A model generated the notes under the pieces. The model saw nothing but the letters and a program-made list of their open reading frames with translations, was not told the DNA's origin and ran no database searches. Below, one piece after another: positions 17,901 through 25,772 of a stretch of 35,763 nucleotides of DNA (position 1 is the stretch's first letter; every line of letters starts with the position of its first letter). Source of the stretch: an uncultured bacterium (GTDB lineage Bacteria; Bacteroidota; Bacteroidia; Chitinophagales; Chitinophagaceae); NCBI GenBank assembly GCA_903959965.1, contig CAJBZC010000549.1, positions 1-35,763 on the forward strand, given 5' to 3'. The position numbers and the translations under genes are program-made.

Positions 17901-18060
17901 CTGGGATACATGGATGAAAACACAGGAAGCACGCCATCCGCAGCACGCTCAAGCCTTTGGATGGGTACGCGCCCTGGCGTCAGGAAATCCACCCGGGAAA
18001 ACGCCGGATAACGCATGGGCGCGGGTGATAGAGGCATATCGAACACCAACGGGCCGTTGA
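14935..18060 (+). CDS. Exported DUF5107 and TPR protein
   Basis: The product is 1041 residues from the ATG at 14935, which opens the signal peptide MRLPAVIQLLTLCCLPFSLIAQ. The ORF track start (14878) lies inside the repeat array and is rejected. Residues about 50-340 match the DUF5107 domain, with VIILPEVGGKIWSAIDKTTG, MRGPWTSGGIEPNYGIIGH and YYHWMNTGIK. This domain resembles the galactose-mutarotase-type beta-sandwich and is found in carbohydrate-related proteins (family knowledge). From about residue 465 to the end the protein is helical TPR-like sequence, for example LFREAVEKLKQALVLDSNHI and HGAANYYYGLSAVQTGHIAD. The likely role is binding or processing a sugar-containing ligand in the periplasm, which is inference. 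The sulfatase lies upstream across array 2, and the PHP-like gene follows after 88 bp. Confidence 0.88.
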   Translation: MRLPAVIQLLTLCCLPFSLIAQSPSRAREYKQTFVTYPFSDPDPVPSQTAIYPYHRFDGFTQQPINKEWNVVELENDYIRVIILPEVGGKIWSAIDKTTGKPYIYANSVVKFRDVAMRGPWTSGGIEPNYGIIGHTPNCATPVNYQVRNHPDGSVSCYVGVLDLLTRTRWQMEVHLPKDKASFTTRSIWQNPTGLEQPYYHWMNTGIKTAGNLEFIFPGTRYIGHDGEHSSWPKHEQNGKDLQFYEQNDFGMYKSYHVSGRLTDFFGAYWHDDGFGMVRYAPYDEKPGRKIWIWGLSRQGMIWEKILTDTDGQYAEIQSGRLFNQNAQASSFTPFKHHGFTPHATDKWTEHWYPVNRTRGMVVANADAALNLRVEDGWLKWYCSPVAFFTDELVIREKDRELLRRRIDAKPLVTIADSMRWNGSAVDLSITLENQHLEWEASPDHQQLSRPFDAPAKFDWTSAAGLTLMGKELMDQKLFREAVEKLKQALVLDSNHIEGLVRMSQLLLRNGDPETAFKLSRRALAIDAHHGAANYYYGLSAVQTGHIADAYDGFALSSQSLEYRSAAFVETARLHARQRRWKEVLEYAEKATDYNRHDAVAAQLKIIAYRHLRNPAAAKAELDRLEASQPLDPFVMWERSLSASGKQDPVFRLQGELPDESILELATFYLSIGEEAQGRALLSTLTSNPQAVAWLAWLDRDDPAKKTAALSRLETLSPAMVFPFRTELIPVLRWAVRNSTDWKPAYYLALLLHDKLQFAEATTLVKSLGDRPDYAPFYALRAQWLKTDAATVERDLRRAMSLDPAEWRYPKMLAQHHIAQNDAVAALAVTEAYLKTGKPSYIIDMLHAKTLLLNKRYRDCDARLAKMNIIPFEGATEGRALYWEAKMMQAIDALGRKRPKEALSFIEAAGKWPENLGVGKPYDADIDSRLEQYLTSVCLKDLGRTQDAAKLHARILDFVPEIQNTVANFQPVNHLVVKWAAEATGNAFDWDTWMKTQEARHPQHAQAFGWVRALASGNPPGKTPDNAWARVIEAYRTPTGR

Positions 18061-18124
18061 GTTGGCTTGATGTTAAAACGAATCGCCAGATATTGATCTG
18101 AGGCCAAGCCCCTTCCGATCTCCG

Positions 18125-18132
18125 TACCTTTG
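18125..18132 (+). promoter_or_regulatory. -7 promoter box (TAnnTTTG) for the PHP-like gene
   Basis: TACCTTTG matches the Bacteroidota -7 consensus exactly and ends 16 nt before the ATG at 18149. It suggests that this gene has its own promoter rather than depending on the DUF5107 gene upstream. No convincing TTG -33 element was found at the usual spacing. Confidence 0.5.
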
Positions 18133-18148
18133 CAGCATAATACATCAC

Positions 18149-19237
18149 ATGCTGAAAAGGGCGCTGCTATTCCTAATCCCCGGCATCCTGGCCTGGCTGC
18201 TGATCGATCAGTACATTCTATGCCCGGACTACCGGTTCGAGTCCCCCGGACCGTTCAAAGGCGAAACATTCTACAATCCCTATGAGGGATATGAGCCTTC
18301 AGCATGGACGCTGGCAAATATGCACGCCCATACGAGCTCCTGGTTCGGACTCACCAACGGAAAAGGTGATGCAAAAGACGTACATGAAGCCTATGACTCC
18401 ATGGGATATGGCTTCCACCTGATCTCCGAATATCAGAAAATCAGTGACTATGGGAAGGGGGCACCGAACTATATCACGGCATACGAACACGGGCTGAACC
18501 TGCCCAAGGCCCACCAGCTGGTGGTCGGAAGTGAGCGGTCGGTATGGAAGGATTATCTCTTCCCGCAGACCCTGGCAAACCGTCAGCACATGCTTGACAT
18601 GCTTTCTGCAGATACCGGCAATGTAGTCGTGGTCAACCACCCGGCTATGCGCATTGGATACAATCCTGCCGATATGAAATTTCTGTACAACTACGATTGC
18701 ATGGAAGTGATCAACTCCTACGAGAATGCCTTCCACTACTGGGATACGGCCCTCTCCAACGGACATATGGTGTTCATCGTCGGGAATGATGACACGCATA
18801 ATGCAGGCAATCGCCGGGCGGTCGGCAAATTCGCCACCCTGCTCCACGCACCTGACCGGACCCGTGCACAGGCCCTTCGGTCTCTGCGCGAAGGTCGCAC
18901 CATTGGCGTGCAGATCCCCCAGGATACAACCATGTCCTTCGCTCAGAAGATCGCCATGCTTAAGGCGGCAAGCCCTTCAATTATCTCCGTTTCGGCCGAT
19001 TCCTCCCTTTTTCGGGTTCGTTTCGACAAAATCGTCTCGGATGTCGTGGTTACCGGACAGGGTGGCGTCGTTCGCTGGCAGGCAGACAGTACATCAGCCA
19101 TCAGCCTCCCCATCCTGCTCGCAGACACCTATCTGCGGGTGTCGTATAAAACACCTGATGGCATTCGCTATCATCTGAACCCCGTATGCAGGTTTCAGGG
19201 CGTCATCGGCAATCGACGCAGCACGCAGCAACTGTAA
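18149..19237 (+). CDS. Membrane-anchored PHP-like metal-dependent hydrolase
   Basis: This 362-residue protein has an N-terminal hydrophobic anchor (LKRALLFLIPGILAWLLIDQ), so it is probably tethered to the inner membrane and faces the periplasm. After it come motifs resembling a PHP-type metal site: TLANMHAHTSSWFGLTNG (near residue 55), FHLISEYQ near 90, VVVNHPAMR near 155 and FIVGNDDTHNAGN near 205. His and Asp residues at these places fit a binuclear or trinuclear metal centre of the PHP phosphoesterase fold. The last ~100 residues look like a small beta-rich domain. The substrate is unknown. It has its own candidate promoter and ends eight bases before the convergent SDR stop, with no hairpin terminator seen there. 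Confidence 0.65.
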   Translation: MLKRALLFLIPGILAWLLIDQYILCPDYRFESPGPFKGETFYNPYEGYEPSAWTLANMHAHTSSWFGLTNGKGDAKDVHEAYDSMGYGFHLISEYQKISDYGKGAPNYITAYEHGLNLPKAHQLVVGSERSVWKDYLFPQTLANRQHMLDMLSADTGNVVVVNHPAMRIGYNPADMKFLYNYDCMEVINSYENAFHYWDTALSNGHMVFIVGNDDTHNAGNRRAVGKFATLLHAPDRTRAQALRSLREGRTIGVQIPQDTTMSFAQKIAMLKAASPSIISVSADSSLFRVRFDKIVSDVVVTGQGGVVRWQADSTSAISLPILLADTYLRVSYKTPDGIRYHLNPVCRFQGVIGNRRSTQQL

Positions 19238-19245
19238 AAAATGCT

Positions 19246-20064
19246 TCAGAGAAAAAGATCCGGATAAAGCATAGCACCCGGAACAACGGAATACCCTGAG
19301 AGATCAGTGATTCCCTCCTCTGCCAGCACGTCCTCATCGATAAAGAATTTACCCGTGCAGCTGCCTGAAGGGCGCTTGAGAATGTGAAAGGCAGCGTCAG
19401 CAATGATTTCCGGTGTGCGGCTCATTTTCATCAACATCTCCCCGCCCAGCAGGTTCTGAACGGCGGCCGTGGCGATGGTCGTCTTCGGCCAGAGTGCGTT
19501 GGCGGCAATACGGTCCTTCTTCAATTCCTCCGCCAGTCCGAGGGCGACCATCGTCATGCCGTACTTGCTCATCGTGTAGGCGAGATGATTGCCAAACCAT
19601 TTCGGGTCGAGATTCAGCGGAGGGGAGAGGTTGAGGATGTGCGCGTTCACACCTTTCCGAAGCTGTGGGATGCAGGCCCGGCTGACCATGAAGGTCCCGC
19701 GTACGTTGATGTCATGCATCAGGTCATATCGCTTGGGCTCCGTCTGTTCCGTGCGGGTCAGCGAGATTGCTGAGGCATTGTTCACCAGGATGTCGATCCC
19801 GCCGAAGGCGGAGACTGCCTGATCTACGGCCGCCTGTATCTGGTCCTCAAAACGAATGTCGCAGGCTACTGCCAGCGCACGGGATCCGAGGCCTTCTACC
19901 TCGGCGGCTACAGAGTGGATCGTACCGCCCAGTTTCGGATTTTCCTCGACCGATTTGGCGGCAATGACGATGTTGGCTCCTTCAGAAGCGAGTTTTAGTG
20001 CGATGGCTCTGCCAATACCCCGACTGGCTCCTGTGATGAAGGCGGTACGACCCTTGAATGTCAT
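19246..20064 (-). CDS. Short-chain dehydrogenase/reductase (HSDL2-like)
   Basis: This 272-residue NAD(P)-dependent oxidoreductase has the Rossmann motif TGASRGIGRAIALKLA near residue 12, the NNASAIS segment near 92 and the catalytic Tyr-Lys pair YTMSKYG near 164. NLSPPLNLDPKWFGNH precedes the Tyr. The C-terminal stretch (IIADAAFHILKRPSGSCTGKFFIDEDVL) is like that of hydroxysteroid dehydrogenase-like 2 proteins, a group whose substrate is not well defined. It lies 43 bp downstream of the aldo/keto reductase in the same direction, so they may be cotranscribed. It is cytosolic and has no signal peptide. Confidence 0.88.
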   Translation of the reverse strand: MTFKGRTAFITGASRGIGRAIALKLASEGANIVIAAKSVEENPKLGGTIHSVAAEVEGLGSRALAVACDIRFEDQIQAAVDQAVSAFGGIDILVNNASAISLTRTEQTEPKRYDLMHDINVRGTFMVSRACIPQLRKGVNAHILNLSPPLNLDPKWFGNHLAYTMSKYGMTMVALGLAEELKKDRIAANALWPKTTIATAAVQNLLGGEMLMKMSRTPEIIADAAFHILKRPSGSCTGKFFIDEDVLAEEGITDLSGYSVVPGAMLYPDLFL

Positions 20065-20107
20065 GGTGTTTGATTGAAACGTATGGAAATATCAGTACCT
20101 GCCGACA

Positions 20108-21094
20108 TCAGGAAAGATCCATGTGCGGCTTGTTCTGCAGGATGCCTTCAATGCTGTTCATTACCTCAGGACTGAGCAGGGGCAATACATCCAGCGCCTT
20201 CAGGTTTTCTGTCAACTGTCCTTCCTTCGTAGCCCCCAAAATGGCCGTGGTCACATTCGGGTTCCGGATCGTCCAGGCGATGGCGAGGGAAGCCATCGAA
20301 ACACCCAGTTCGTTGGATAGCGCCATCAGCTTTTTCAACTTATCGATCTTCTGCTCCTGCAGCCAGCGATTTTTCAGCCAGTCGAAGCCCTCGATCGCCA
20401 GCCGTGAATCTGACGGAATGCCATCCAGGTACTTTCCGGTGAGGAACCCAGCGGCCAGCGGACTCCAGATGGTGGTGCCCAGACCGACATTCTGATAGAC
20501 CGGCTTGTAGTCCAGTTCCACCTTGTAGCGTTCGAACATGTTGTACTGAGGCTGTTCCATCACAGGTCCGATCAATCCGTACTGCTGCGCAACCCGATGG
20601 GCTTCCATGATCTCTGCACCGCTCCACTGGCTGGTGCCCCAGTACAGGACCTTCCCCTGCTGGATGAGGTTGTGCATCGTCCATACCACCTCTTCGATCG
20701 GCACGTTCGGATCCGGACGATGGCAGAAGAACAGGTCGAGATAGTCGAGCTGCAGTCTTTGCAAGGCCTCATGACAGGCCTCGAAGACATGTTTACGGCT
20801 CAATCCGGTCTGGTTTGGTTTGTTGGGATCGCGCCAGCCGAAATAGACCTTGCTGGACACCACATAAGAGCTGCGGTCCCAGTTCTTCAGTTTCAGTACA
20901 CGGCCCATCATCAGTTCACTCTGGCCATAGGCATAGCCTTCGGCATTGTCGAAGAAATTGATCCCCGCGTCATAGGAGAGTCCCATCAGCCGATCCGCCG
21001 TATTGTCCTCGATCTGTTTGTGAAAGGTTACCCAGCTGCCATAGGATAGCACGCTCAACTGAAGGCCGGTTCTGCCCATGTACCTGTATTCCAT
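20108..21094 (-). CDS. Aldo/keto reductase (Kv-beta-like)
   Basis: This 328-residue NADPH-dependent carbonyl reductase has a TIM-barrel fold. The chosen start gives MEYRYMGRTGLQLSVLSYG, the usual N-terminus of this group. The ORF track's extra 14 residues upstream are not family-like. The catalytic tetrad is visible: Asp in INFFDNAEGYAYG, Tyr in the same segment, Lys in VVSSKVYFGW and His in LDLFFCHRPD. The C-terminal cofactor-binding segment TTAILGATKEGQLTENLKAL is intact. It resembles the potassium-channel beta-subunit / YghZ-type branch. The physiological substrate is unknown. The lptC gene ends 84 bp upstream. Confidence 0.92.
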   Translation of the reverse strand: MEYRYMGRTGLQLSVLSYGSWVTFHKQIEDNTADRLMGLSYDAGINFFDNAEGYAYGQSELMMGRVLKLKNWDRSSYVVSSKVYFGWRDPNKPNQTGLSRKHVFEACHEALQRLQLDYLDLFFCHRPDPNVPIEEVVWTMHNLIQQGKVLYWGTSQWSGAEIMEAHRVAQQYGLIGPVMEQPQYNMFERYKVELDYKPVYQNVGLGTTIWSPLAAGFLTGKYLDGIPSDSRLAIEGFDWLKNRWLQEQKIDKLKKLMALSNELGVSMASLAIAWTIRNPNVTTAILGATKEGQLTENLKALDVLPLLSPEVMNSIEGILQNKPHMDLS

Positions 21095-21178
21095 CGTCGA
21101 TAGTTTGTGTTTTGTTGGATATCCGAAATTAAACATAGCGGACGAGAACCTGTTCGATTCCCGGTATTGAAATTCCTA

Positions 21179-21793
21179 TTACCGCACATTGGTCGGAACC
21201 GCTGCCGGAGCCGTGCTGTCGGCAGTGGTTCCCAGTCCTGCATCCTTTACCCTCAGAATGCTGTTGGTGATGCTGAAGATCGTGAAGGTCTTGAAATCCT
21301 GCGGGGCCTTCAGGCCGACGCCATTGATGATCATCCCCGGGCGATGTATGCGGACCGGCTTGTCGGTATGAAATTCCATCGCATTTTGTTCCCACCATAA
21401 CTCCTGGCAGAATAGCGTGTCTCCCTGCAAATTGAAGACGCGCACACTGTCTTTGAGCAGGATCCGGTTCTGCGCTTCCAGATAGCGGGCAAATCTGGCG
21501 TCGACCTGGCTTTGCACCTGCATCGTAGAGTCGAAGAAATCGACATGCAGGGATTTGGGGAATTCCATCCGGGGCAGGGTATCCTGATACCTGAGCATCA
21601 GCGGAGATCTGAGCCTCGCCTTCATGCGTCCTCCCTGGCTCATATAACTTTCCATGTCCACCGCCTCGTCAACACCTGTCTTCTGCTGGAAGAATGCATT
21701 GACCTGCTCTACGTCATTCGAACAGGAGGGAAAGAAAAGGCAGCCACTGAGGGCTGCCAATATGAGTAGCTTATGAAAGATGCGAACTTTCAT
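21179..21793 (-). CDS. lptC: LPS export periplasmic protein LptC-like lipoprotein
   Basis: LptC couples the LptBFG ABC transporter in the inner membrane to periplasmic LptA during LPS export. This 204-residue protein starts MKVRIFHKLLILAALSGCLFF and has a likely lipobox at FPSC (Cys25), so it may be lipid-anchored. Beta-strand-rich sequence follows, with the pattern MLRYQDTLPRMEFPKSLHVDFFDS and LWWEQNAMEFHTDKPVRI, typical of Bacteroidota LptC-domain proteins. Its place six bases after the outer-membrane barrel gene and two genes after coaX matches a neighbourhood I recognise from Bacteroidota. The assignment rests on both pattern and context. Confidence 0.75.
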   Translation of the reverse strand: MKVRIFHKLLILAALSGCLFFPSCSNDVEQVNAFFQQKTGVDEAVDMESYMSQGGRMKARLRSPLMLRYQDTLPRMEFPKSLHVDFFDSTMQVQSQVDARFARYLEAQNRILLKDSVRVFNLQGDTLFCQELWWEQNAMEFHTDKPVRIHRPGMIINGVGLKAPQDFKTFTIFSITNSILRVKDAGLGTTADSTAPAAVPTNVR

Positions 21794-21799
21794 GATGCA

Positions 21800-23101
21800 T
21801 CAATCGTATTTGCGAGGGTTGAACCAAAGATCACTCAGGTTGAGTCCCATGGACAGCCTCAACAGGCTTTCACGCATCGGCAGGTTCTTGTTGCCCCTGG
21901 CCCCTGCTTCGATGGCAAAGTTGATGCTGGTGAATTGATTGGTGTAGAAGTTGCGACGCACCGGCAGGGAAACTCCCGCAGATATCAGGTATTGATTCAG
22001 GTCTGCGACTGAGATCGGATCCGGTCCATAAGAAAACCCTACCCGGTAAGCCACTTTCGACCAGTAACTCTTTCCTGTGATGTTGGGCAACAATTGTGCG
22101 CCTAGACGAAAGGTCCAGCTGTCGCGCAGGTTATCGGGCTTGTCGTAGTAACGGTATTGGCTCCAGGCGGTATTGTTCAGTTCCGCACCAATGCCCCATT
22201 TGTCCTCTACCTCGAACATCAGACCGAAGCCATAGCTGGAGGGATAGATGATCGTACCCTCTTCTCCGGTGGCTTTATATACGCTGTCGAGAACGTCCAC
22301 GCCATTGGTGGCGCTGAACTCGAATGTTTCGCGTGAAATGTCTCGGACTGCACTGAGCTTGTTGCTGAGGCTTCCGTTGGCACCTATGCGTAGCCAACTC
22401 TTTTTACCCAGATGGATCCTCCAAAGAAGACCGGCTTCCAGAAACAGTCCGCCAAAACGGGTGGTATCCGCAGAGTTTGTTTTCTGATAAGGGACCGTGT
22501 CGTTGAGGATCACTACCCGGGTATTGTAGAGCTTGTTGCCAAAGCGGTAGCCGCCATTCACCCCGACAGAGAAATTCTTAGTACCGATGCCCGTCCCAAT
22601 GAAGGCCTGATAGGATCCTCCGTTACCGATGAAATTGTACGCCACACTGTCTATCCCGCTCAGTCTGCCGCTGGATCTGAGATTATAGTTGATGCGGCTT
22701 AACGGGCGCATGCCGAGATTCAAACCCCAATGCCCCTTCTTGCTCAGAGGCATGCCCAGCTGCACGTAGCTGGGGATCATGTACCTGGACGTGTATTTCT
22801 GAACAGGCTCAGTCGTTCGAAGCGTGCGCTCGCTGATGTCAACCCCTACGTCCAGGGTCGTCACCTTTAGTCGGGCGTAACTGGCCGGGTTGATGAAGTT
22901 GACGGATTGATAGTCGTTGTAAGGAATGGAGAGTCCACCCATTGACCGGCTCAGGATGTTCTGGCCAGACAATTGATCTCCCAAGCCAAATCGGGAGTAG
23001 GGGGAGTTCTCCTGGGCCCTTATGGCCAACGAGGATATCAGCAGAACCGACGACAGTTGAAGAGCTCTTTTACAGTTTGTTATTGGTCTCGCTGATTGCA
23101 T
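21800..23101 (-). CDS. Outer-membrane beta-barrel protein, FadL/PorV-like
   Basis: This 433-residue protein has a signal peptide ending AIRAQ and begins its mature part with ENSPYSRFGLGDQLSGQN, a pattern common to a Bacteroidota outer-membrane family. Alternating hydrophobic strands with Gly and aromatic residues run through the sequence, as in LGAQLLPNITGKSYWSKVAY and FAIEAGARGNKNLPMRE. They indicate a beta-barrel. NFINPASYARL near the N-terminus resembles FadL/PorV-type proteins. The substrate is unknown. The ATG at 23101 is preferred to 23134. It makes the gene overlap the 3' end of coaX by 32 nt, in a different frame. lptC follows after six bases, which suggests an envelope role. Confidence 0.75.
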   Translation of the reverse strand: MQSARPITNCKRALQLSSVLLISSLAIRAQENSPYSRFGLGDQLSGQNILSRSMGGLSIPYNDYQSVNFINPASYARLKVTTLDVGVDISERTLRTTEPVQKYTSRYMIPSYVQLGMPLSKKGHWGLNLGMRPLSRINYNLRSSGRLSGIDSVAYNFIGNGGSYQAFIGTGIGTKNFSVGVNGGYRFGNKLYNTRVVILNDTVPYQKTNSADTTRFGGLFLEAGLLWRIHLGKKSWLRIGANGSLSNKLSAVRDISRETFEFSATNGVDVLDSVYKATGEEGTIIYPSSYGFGLMFEVEDKWGIGAELNNTAWSQYRYYDKPDNLRDSWTFRLGAQLLPNITGKSYWSKVAYRVGFSYGPDPISVADLNQYLISAGVSLPVRRNFYTNQFTSINFAIEAGARGNKNLPMRESLLRLSMGLNLSDLWFNPRKYD

Positions 23102-23798
23102 ACAGGCCTTTGAATAAAAAATCGGAGTCGGCAAATATCCTATTTTTTAACAGGCCTGCAAAATAGCCGTTATCACCCCCGGTTAAGACCACGTTAAAGT
23201 TGTCATATTTTTCGGCATGAGCGTCAATCATTCCGTCGATCTCTTTGGCCATACCCATGACGACCCCGCTCAGGATATTGGTTCGGGTATCATAGCCGAC
23301 CAGTGGAAAATCCCATGCTTTACTGACCAGGGGCAACAAGGCGGTATAATCACGCAGGGATTTGAACCGCATCTCCATGCCCGGAGAGATGGCTCCTCCG
23401 ATGAACTGATTGTATTGGTTGATAAAATTATAGGTGATGGCCGTACCCAGCCCGATCACCAGATTATTCTTTCCAGGATAGAAATGAACCGCTGCCGCCG
23501 CCAGGGCCAGCCTGTCGGCACCCATTTCCTCGGGTTTACCGACGGGCACCGTGATGGGCAGTTTCGTCTCATGCGAAAGACGGTGAAACTGGCAGGATCC
23601 TGCCAGCAGGGCTTCCGTATTCGGATCATGATTGATCACGGAGGATAAGATCGTCTTCTCCGGACGGAGTCTTTGCAACAATATCTGCATGGTATCCGGA
23701 TGACCGTCAGGCAGGGCATCGGATTCGAGCAGGCGATCCTGTTCGAAGAGGGCGTATTTCAATCGCGTGTTCCCAAAGTCGAGGCAGAGCGTCTTCAT
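23070..23798 (-). CDS. coaX: Type III pantothenate kinase
   Basis: This enzyme phosphorylates pantothenate in the first step of coenzyme A synthesis. The 242-residue product shows the ASKHA-fold motifs of CoaX: the phosphate loop LCLDFGNTRLKYALF at the N-terminus, GADRLALAAAA near residue 100, GLGTAITYNFI near 120 and GGAISPGMEMRFKSL near 138. VVLTGGDNGYFAGLLK lies near 210. The start MKTLCLDFGN is preferred over an ATG three codons upstream. The Lon-N-domain gene ends 28 bp upstream, and the barrel gene starts within its 3' end, so this is part of the minus-strand envelope run. Confidence 0.93.
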   Translation of the reverse strand: MKTLCLDFGNTRLKYALFEQDRLLESDALPDGHPDTMQILLQRLRPEKTILSSVINHDPNTEALLAGSCQFHRLSHETKLPITVPVGKPEEMGADRLALAAAAVHFYPGKNNLVIGLGTAITYNFINQYNQFIGGAISPGMEMRFKSLRDYTALLPLVSKAWDFPLVGYDTRTNILSGVVMGMAKEIDGMIDAHAEKYDNFNVVLTGGDNGYFAGLLKNRIFADSDFLFKGLYAISETNNKL

Positions 23799-23826
23799 GC
23801 GTTCCATTTGTTTGATGGCCTGATGT

Positions 23827-24483
23827 TCAATCCTTGGTTCCTTCTATATTAAAGCCCAGTCCCGACAGATCCCTGAAATGTCCGTTCAGTTTTACACGCT
23901 CTTTCAACGCCTCCATGCCGATCACAATGGGCAATGCCTTTTGCAGGTGACGCCTGAGCAGTTCAAGCCGCTGCCGCTCATCAAAATGAGCCAGCAGTTC
24001 GTATTCCGCAGTCTGCGGCAGTCCCATATGGTGGGCCAGGTCGTAAGATAACAGATCATCCCCCTTATCTGGCAAAGGTTTGGAGATTTTCAGCATGGCA
24101 TGCAATTGCAGGAGGCCATCCTTCACCTTTTGTATCAGTCGGGGTCTGGCCGTCAGGTCATTTGCGGGATAGTCCACAATGGCCCCGCTGTACAACTTAT
24201 CGGGTACTTCGGCGATGAACTCCATCAACCGGAATACGGAGATTCCCCGGCAGCGGATGTCCATCTTCCCATCATCATAGGTTTTGGAGATCTCCGTGAC
24301 CTCTACAAGTGTCCCCAGTTCCCTCAACCTGTTATCCATCACCACAGGAATCCCGAAGGGCTTGCCCGCTTCCGAACATTCCCGGATAAGTTGTCGATAC
24401 CTGGGTTCGAAGATGTGCAGGTTCATTGCTTCGCCGGGATACACGACCATGGACAATGGGAAAACAGGGATAAAATTCATCAT
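23827..24483 (-). CDS. Lon N-terminal (LON substrate-binding) domain protein
   Basis: This 218-residue protein is a stand-alone LON substrate-binding domain. It opens with MMNFIPVFPLSMVVYPGEAMNLHIFEPRYRQLIRE, the conserved start of this domain, and continues with FGIPVVMDNRLRELGTLVEV and KMDIRCRGISVFRLME. The Lon ATPase and protease domains are absent, so it is not a protease. Its role is unknown in most bacteria. The start overlaps the stop of the upstream O-antigen-ligase-like gene by 4 nt (ATGA), which suggests translational coupling. Confidence 0.88.
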   Translation of the reverse strand: MMNFIPVFPLSMVVYPGEAMNLHIFEPRYRQLIRECSEAGKPFGIPVVMDNRLRELGTLVEVTEISKTYDDGKMDIRCRGISVFRLMEFIAEVPDKLYSGAIVDYPANDLTARPRLIQKVKDGLLQLHAMLKISKPLPDKGDDLLSYDLAHHMGLPQTAEYELLAHFDERQRLELLRRHLQKALPIVIGMEALKERVKLNGHFRDLSGLGFNIEGTKD

Positions 24484-25745
24484 GACCGGGTGGTTTTCTG
24501 ATCTGGGACATTTGTTTTCTCAATCGTTGCAGTCCTGCCCATAAAAAGCCATGCCCAGCAGCCGAGGAATGCATAGATGAAGATGCCATACTGGGTTTCC
24601 AGGCCGATCTCATACATAAAACCTGCGAGTGCGAGGGCGTGAAAACTGATCCAGGCGGAGGAATTTCGGTATCCGGACAATTGAAAAGGAGCCAGCACCA
24701 CGATCAGGAAGAGGATCGTAAGTGGAATTCCGGCCGCCGCGGCATGCAGCAGCACTTCATTGCTGGGGAGCAGCTGCTCGTATTCCTTCATGAACGGGGC
24801 GTGCTGCCCGTACCAGTCGTTCATCATGCGTCGCAGGTCGCCGAAGCCCGTCCCCAGCCAGGGATGTTCAGACACCAACTGCCATCCGGCGTCGAAAGAC
24901 AGCACCCGGGGCGTATCGGAGAGTCCCTCCGTATACCCCCCGCGGGTGTAATGCTGGAAGTCCCACAGGATAAACTTCAAGCGGTTCCGAAAGGTCGGCA
25001 GCACGAACCAGGCTATCACCGGCAGAAGCAGGGTAGCTCCCGTCATCCAGCGCACCCAGGCCTTTCGGCGATGAAAGATGGCCCATATCCCGATCGACAG
25101 ATACAAACCGAGCAGGCCTGTCTTAGAGGCCAGCAGGTGCAGATAGCCGGCGATGAACACCGTCAAAACCACCACCGCCTTGTATTCCGCCCTCTTGAAC
25201 GAATGGCGATATGCTGTAAGCGCATGCAGGAGCCAGGCAAAGATCAGGGCGAGCAACCATCCGTAACGGACATGGTCGCCATGCATGTCCACCGCCATCA
25301 CCTTCGCCTTCAGGTAGGCTTCCGTAACCTCCCGGTGGTTGATCAGGTAGCCAATGATGGATTTGGTCATACTGAGCGCGACAACAACCAGGGCGAATCG
25401 TGTCAGTTTTTTCCGCATGTCTTCGCTGATTCGCTTCAAGGCCAGGCAGCAGAAGGGAATGCATAGCAGTGGCAACTTGTCTTGCATGACTTTCAGCCAC
25501 CAGCGGAAGTCTTCGCTCCATAGTATTGTTACCAGCGGGATGAAGAAAAGGATTACCAAACCGATCAAGAAGGGCGATCTTCTGACATACTTCCAGTTTT
25601 CACCTATTCCGACAGCCAGCAGCGAGAGTAAGACCAGCAGTCCCATGCCAATGGATAGCAGTGCACGGCTCCAAAAGACACCTGCCCACATCACCGCGAG
25701 GCTGAATGGAATCCCAAAATGCTCCCATTTCCGGGCTGCTTGCAT
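24480..25745 (-). CDS. O-antigen ligase / Wzy-like polytopic membrane protein
   Basis: This 421-residue integral membrane protein has about ten hydrophobic segments, for example FLIGLVILFFIPLVTIL and LLALIFAWLLHALTAY. The Wzy_C-type signature SEHPWLGTGFGDLRRM lies near residue 300, followed by a periplasmic loop and LPSNEVLLHAAAAGIPLTIL. These features fit the O-antigen ligase (WaaL) / polymerase family that joins or extends surface polysaccharide. The exact substrate is not determinable. The ORF track extends the frame to 26459, but that part is antisense to meaB and reads as non-protein. The ATG at 25745 (MQAARKWEHFG) is chosen. It is divergent from meaB across only 27 bp and overlaps the Lon-N gene by 4 nt. 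Confidence 0.82.
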   Translation of the reverse strand: MQAARKWEHFGIPFSLAVMWAGVFWSRALLSIGMGLLVLLSLLAVGIGENWKYVRRSPFLIGLVILFFIPLVTILWSEDFRWWLKVMQDKLPLLCIPFCCLALKRISEDMRKKLTRFALVVVALSMTKSIIGYLINHREVTEAYLKAKVMAVDMHGDHVRYGWLLALIFAWLLHALTAYRHSFKRAEYKAVVVLTVFIAGYLHLLASKTGLLGLYLSIGIWAIFHRRKAWVRWMTGATLLLPVIAWFVLPTFRNRLKFILWDFQHYTRGGYTEGLSDTPRVLSFDAGWQLVSEHPWLGTGFGDLRRMMNDWYGQHAPFMKEYEQLLPSNEVLLHAAAAGIPLTILFLIVVLAPFQLSGYRNSSAWISFHALALAGFMYEIGLETQYGIFIYAFLGCWAWLFMGRTATIEKTNVPDQKTTRS

Positions 25746-25753
25746 GAATTCGG

Positions 25754-25761
25754 TAATTTTG
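25754..25761 (+). promoter_or_regulatory. -7 promoter box (TAnnTTTG) for meaB
   Basis: TAATTTTG, an exact match to the Bacteroidota -7 consensus, lies inside the 27-bp gap between the divergent ligase and meaB genes and ends 11 nt before the meaB ATG. Its upstream element would fall within the 5' coding end of the ligase gene. The predicted leader is only a few bases, so the mRNA may be nearly leaderless. Confidence 0.45.
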
Positions 25762-25772
25762 AGGACTTGTCG

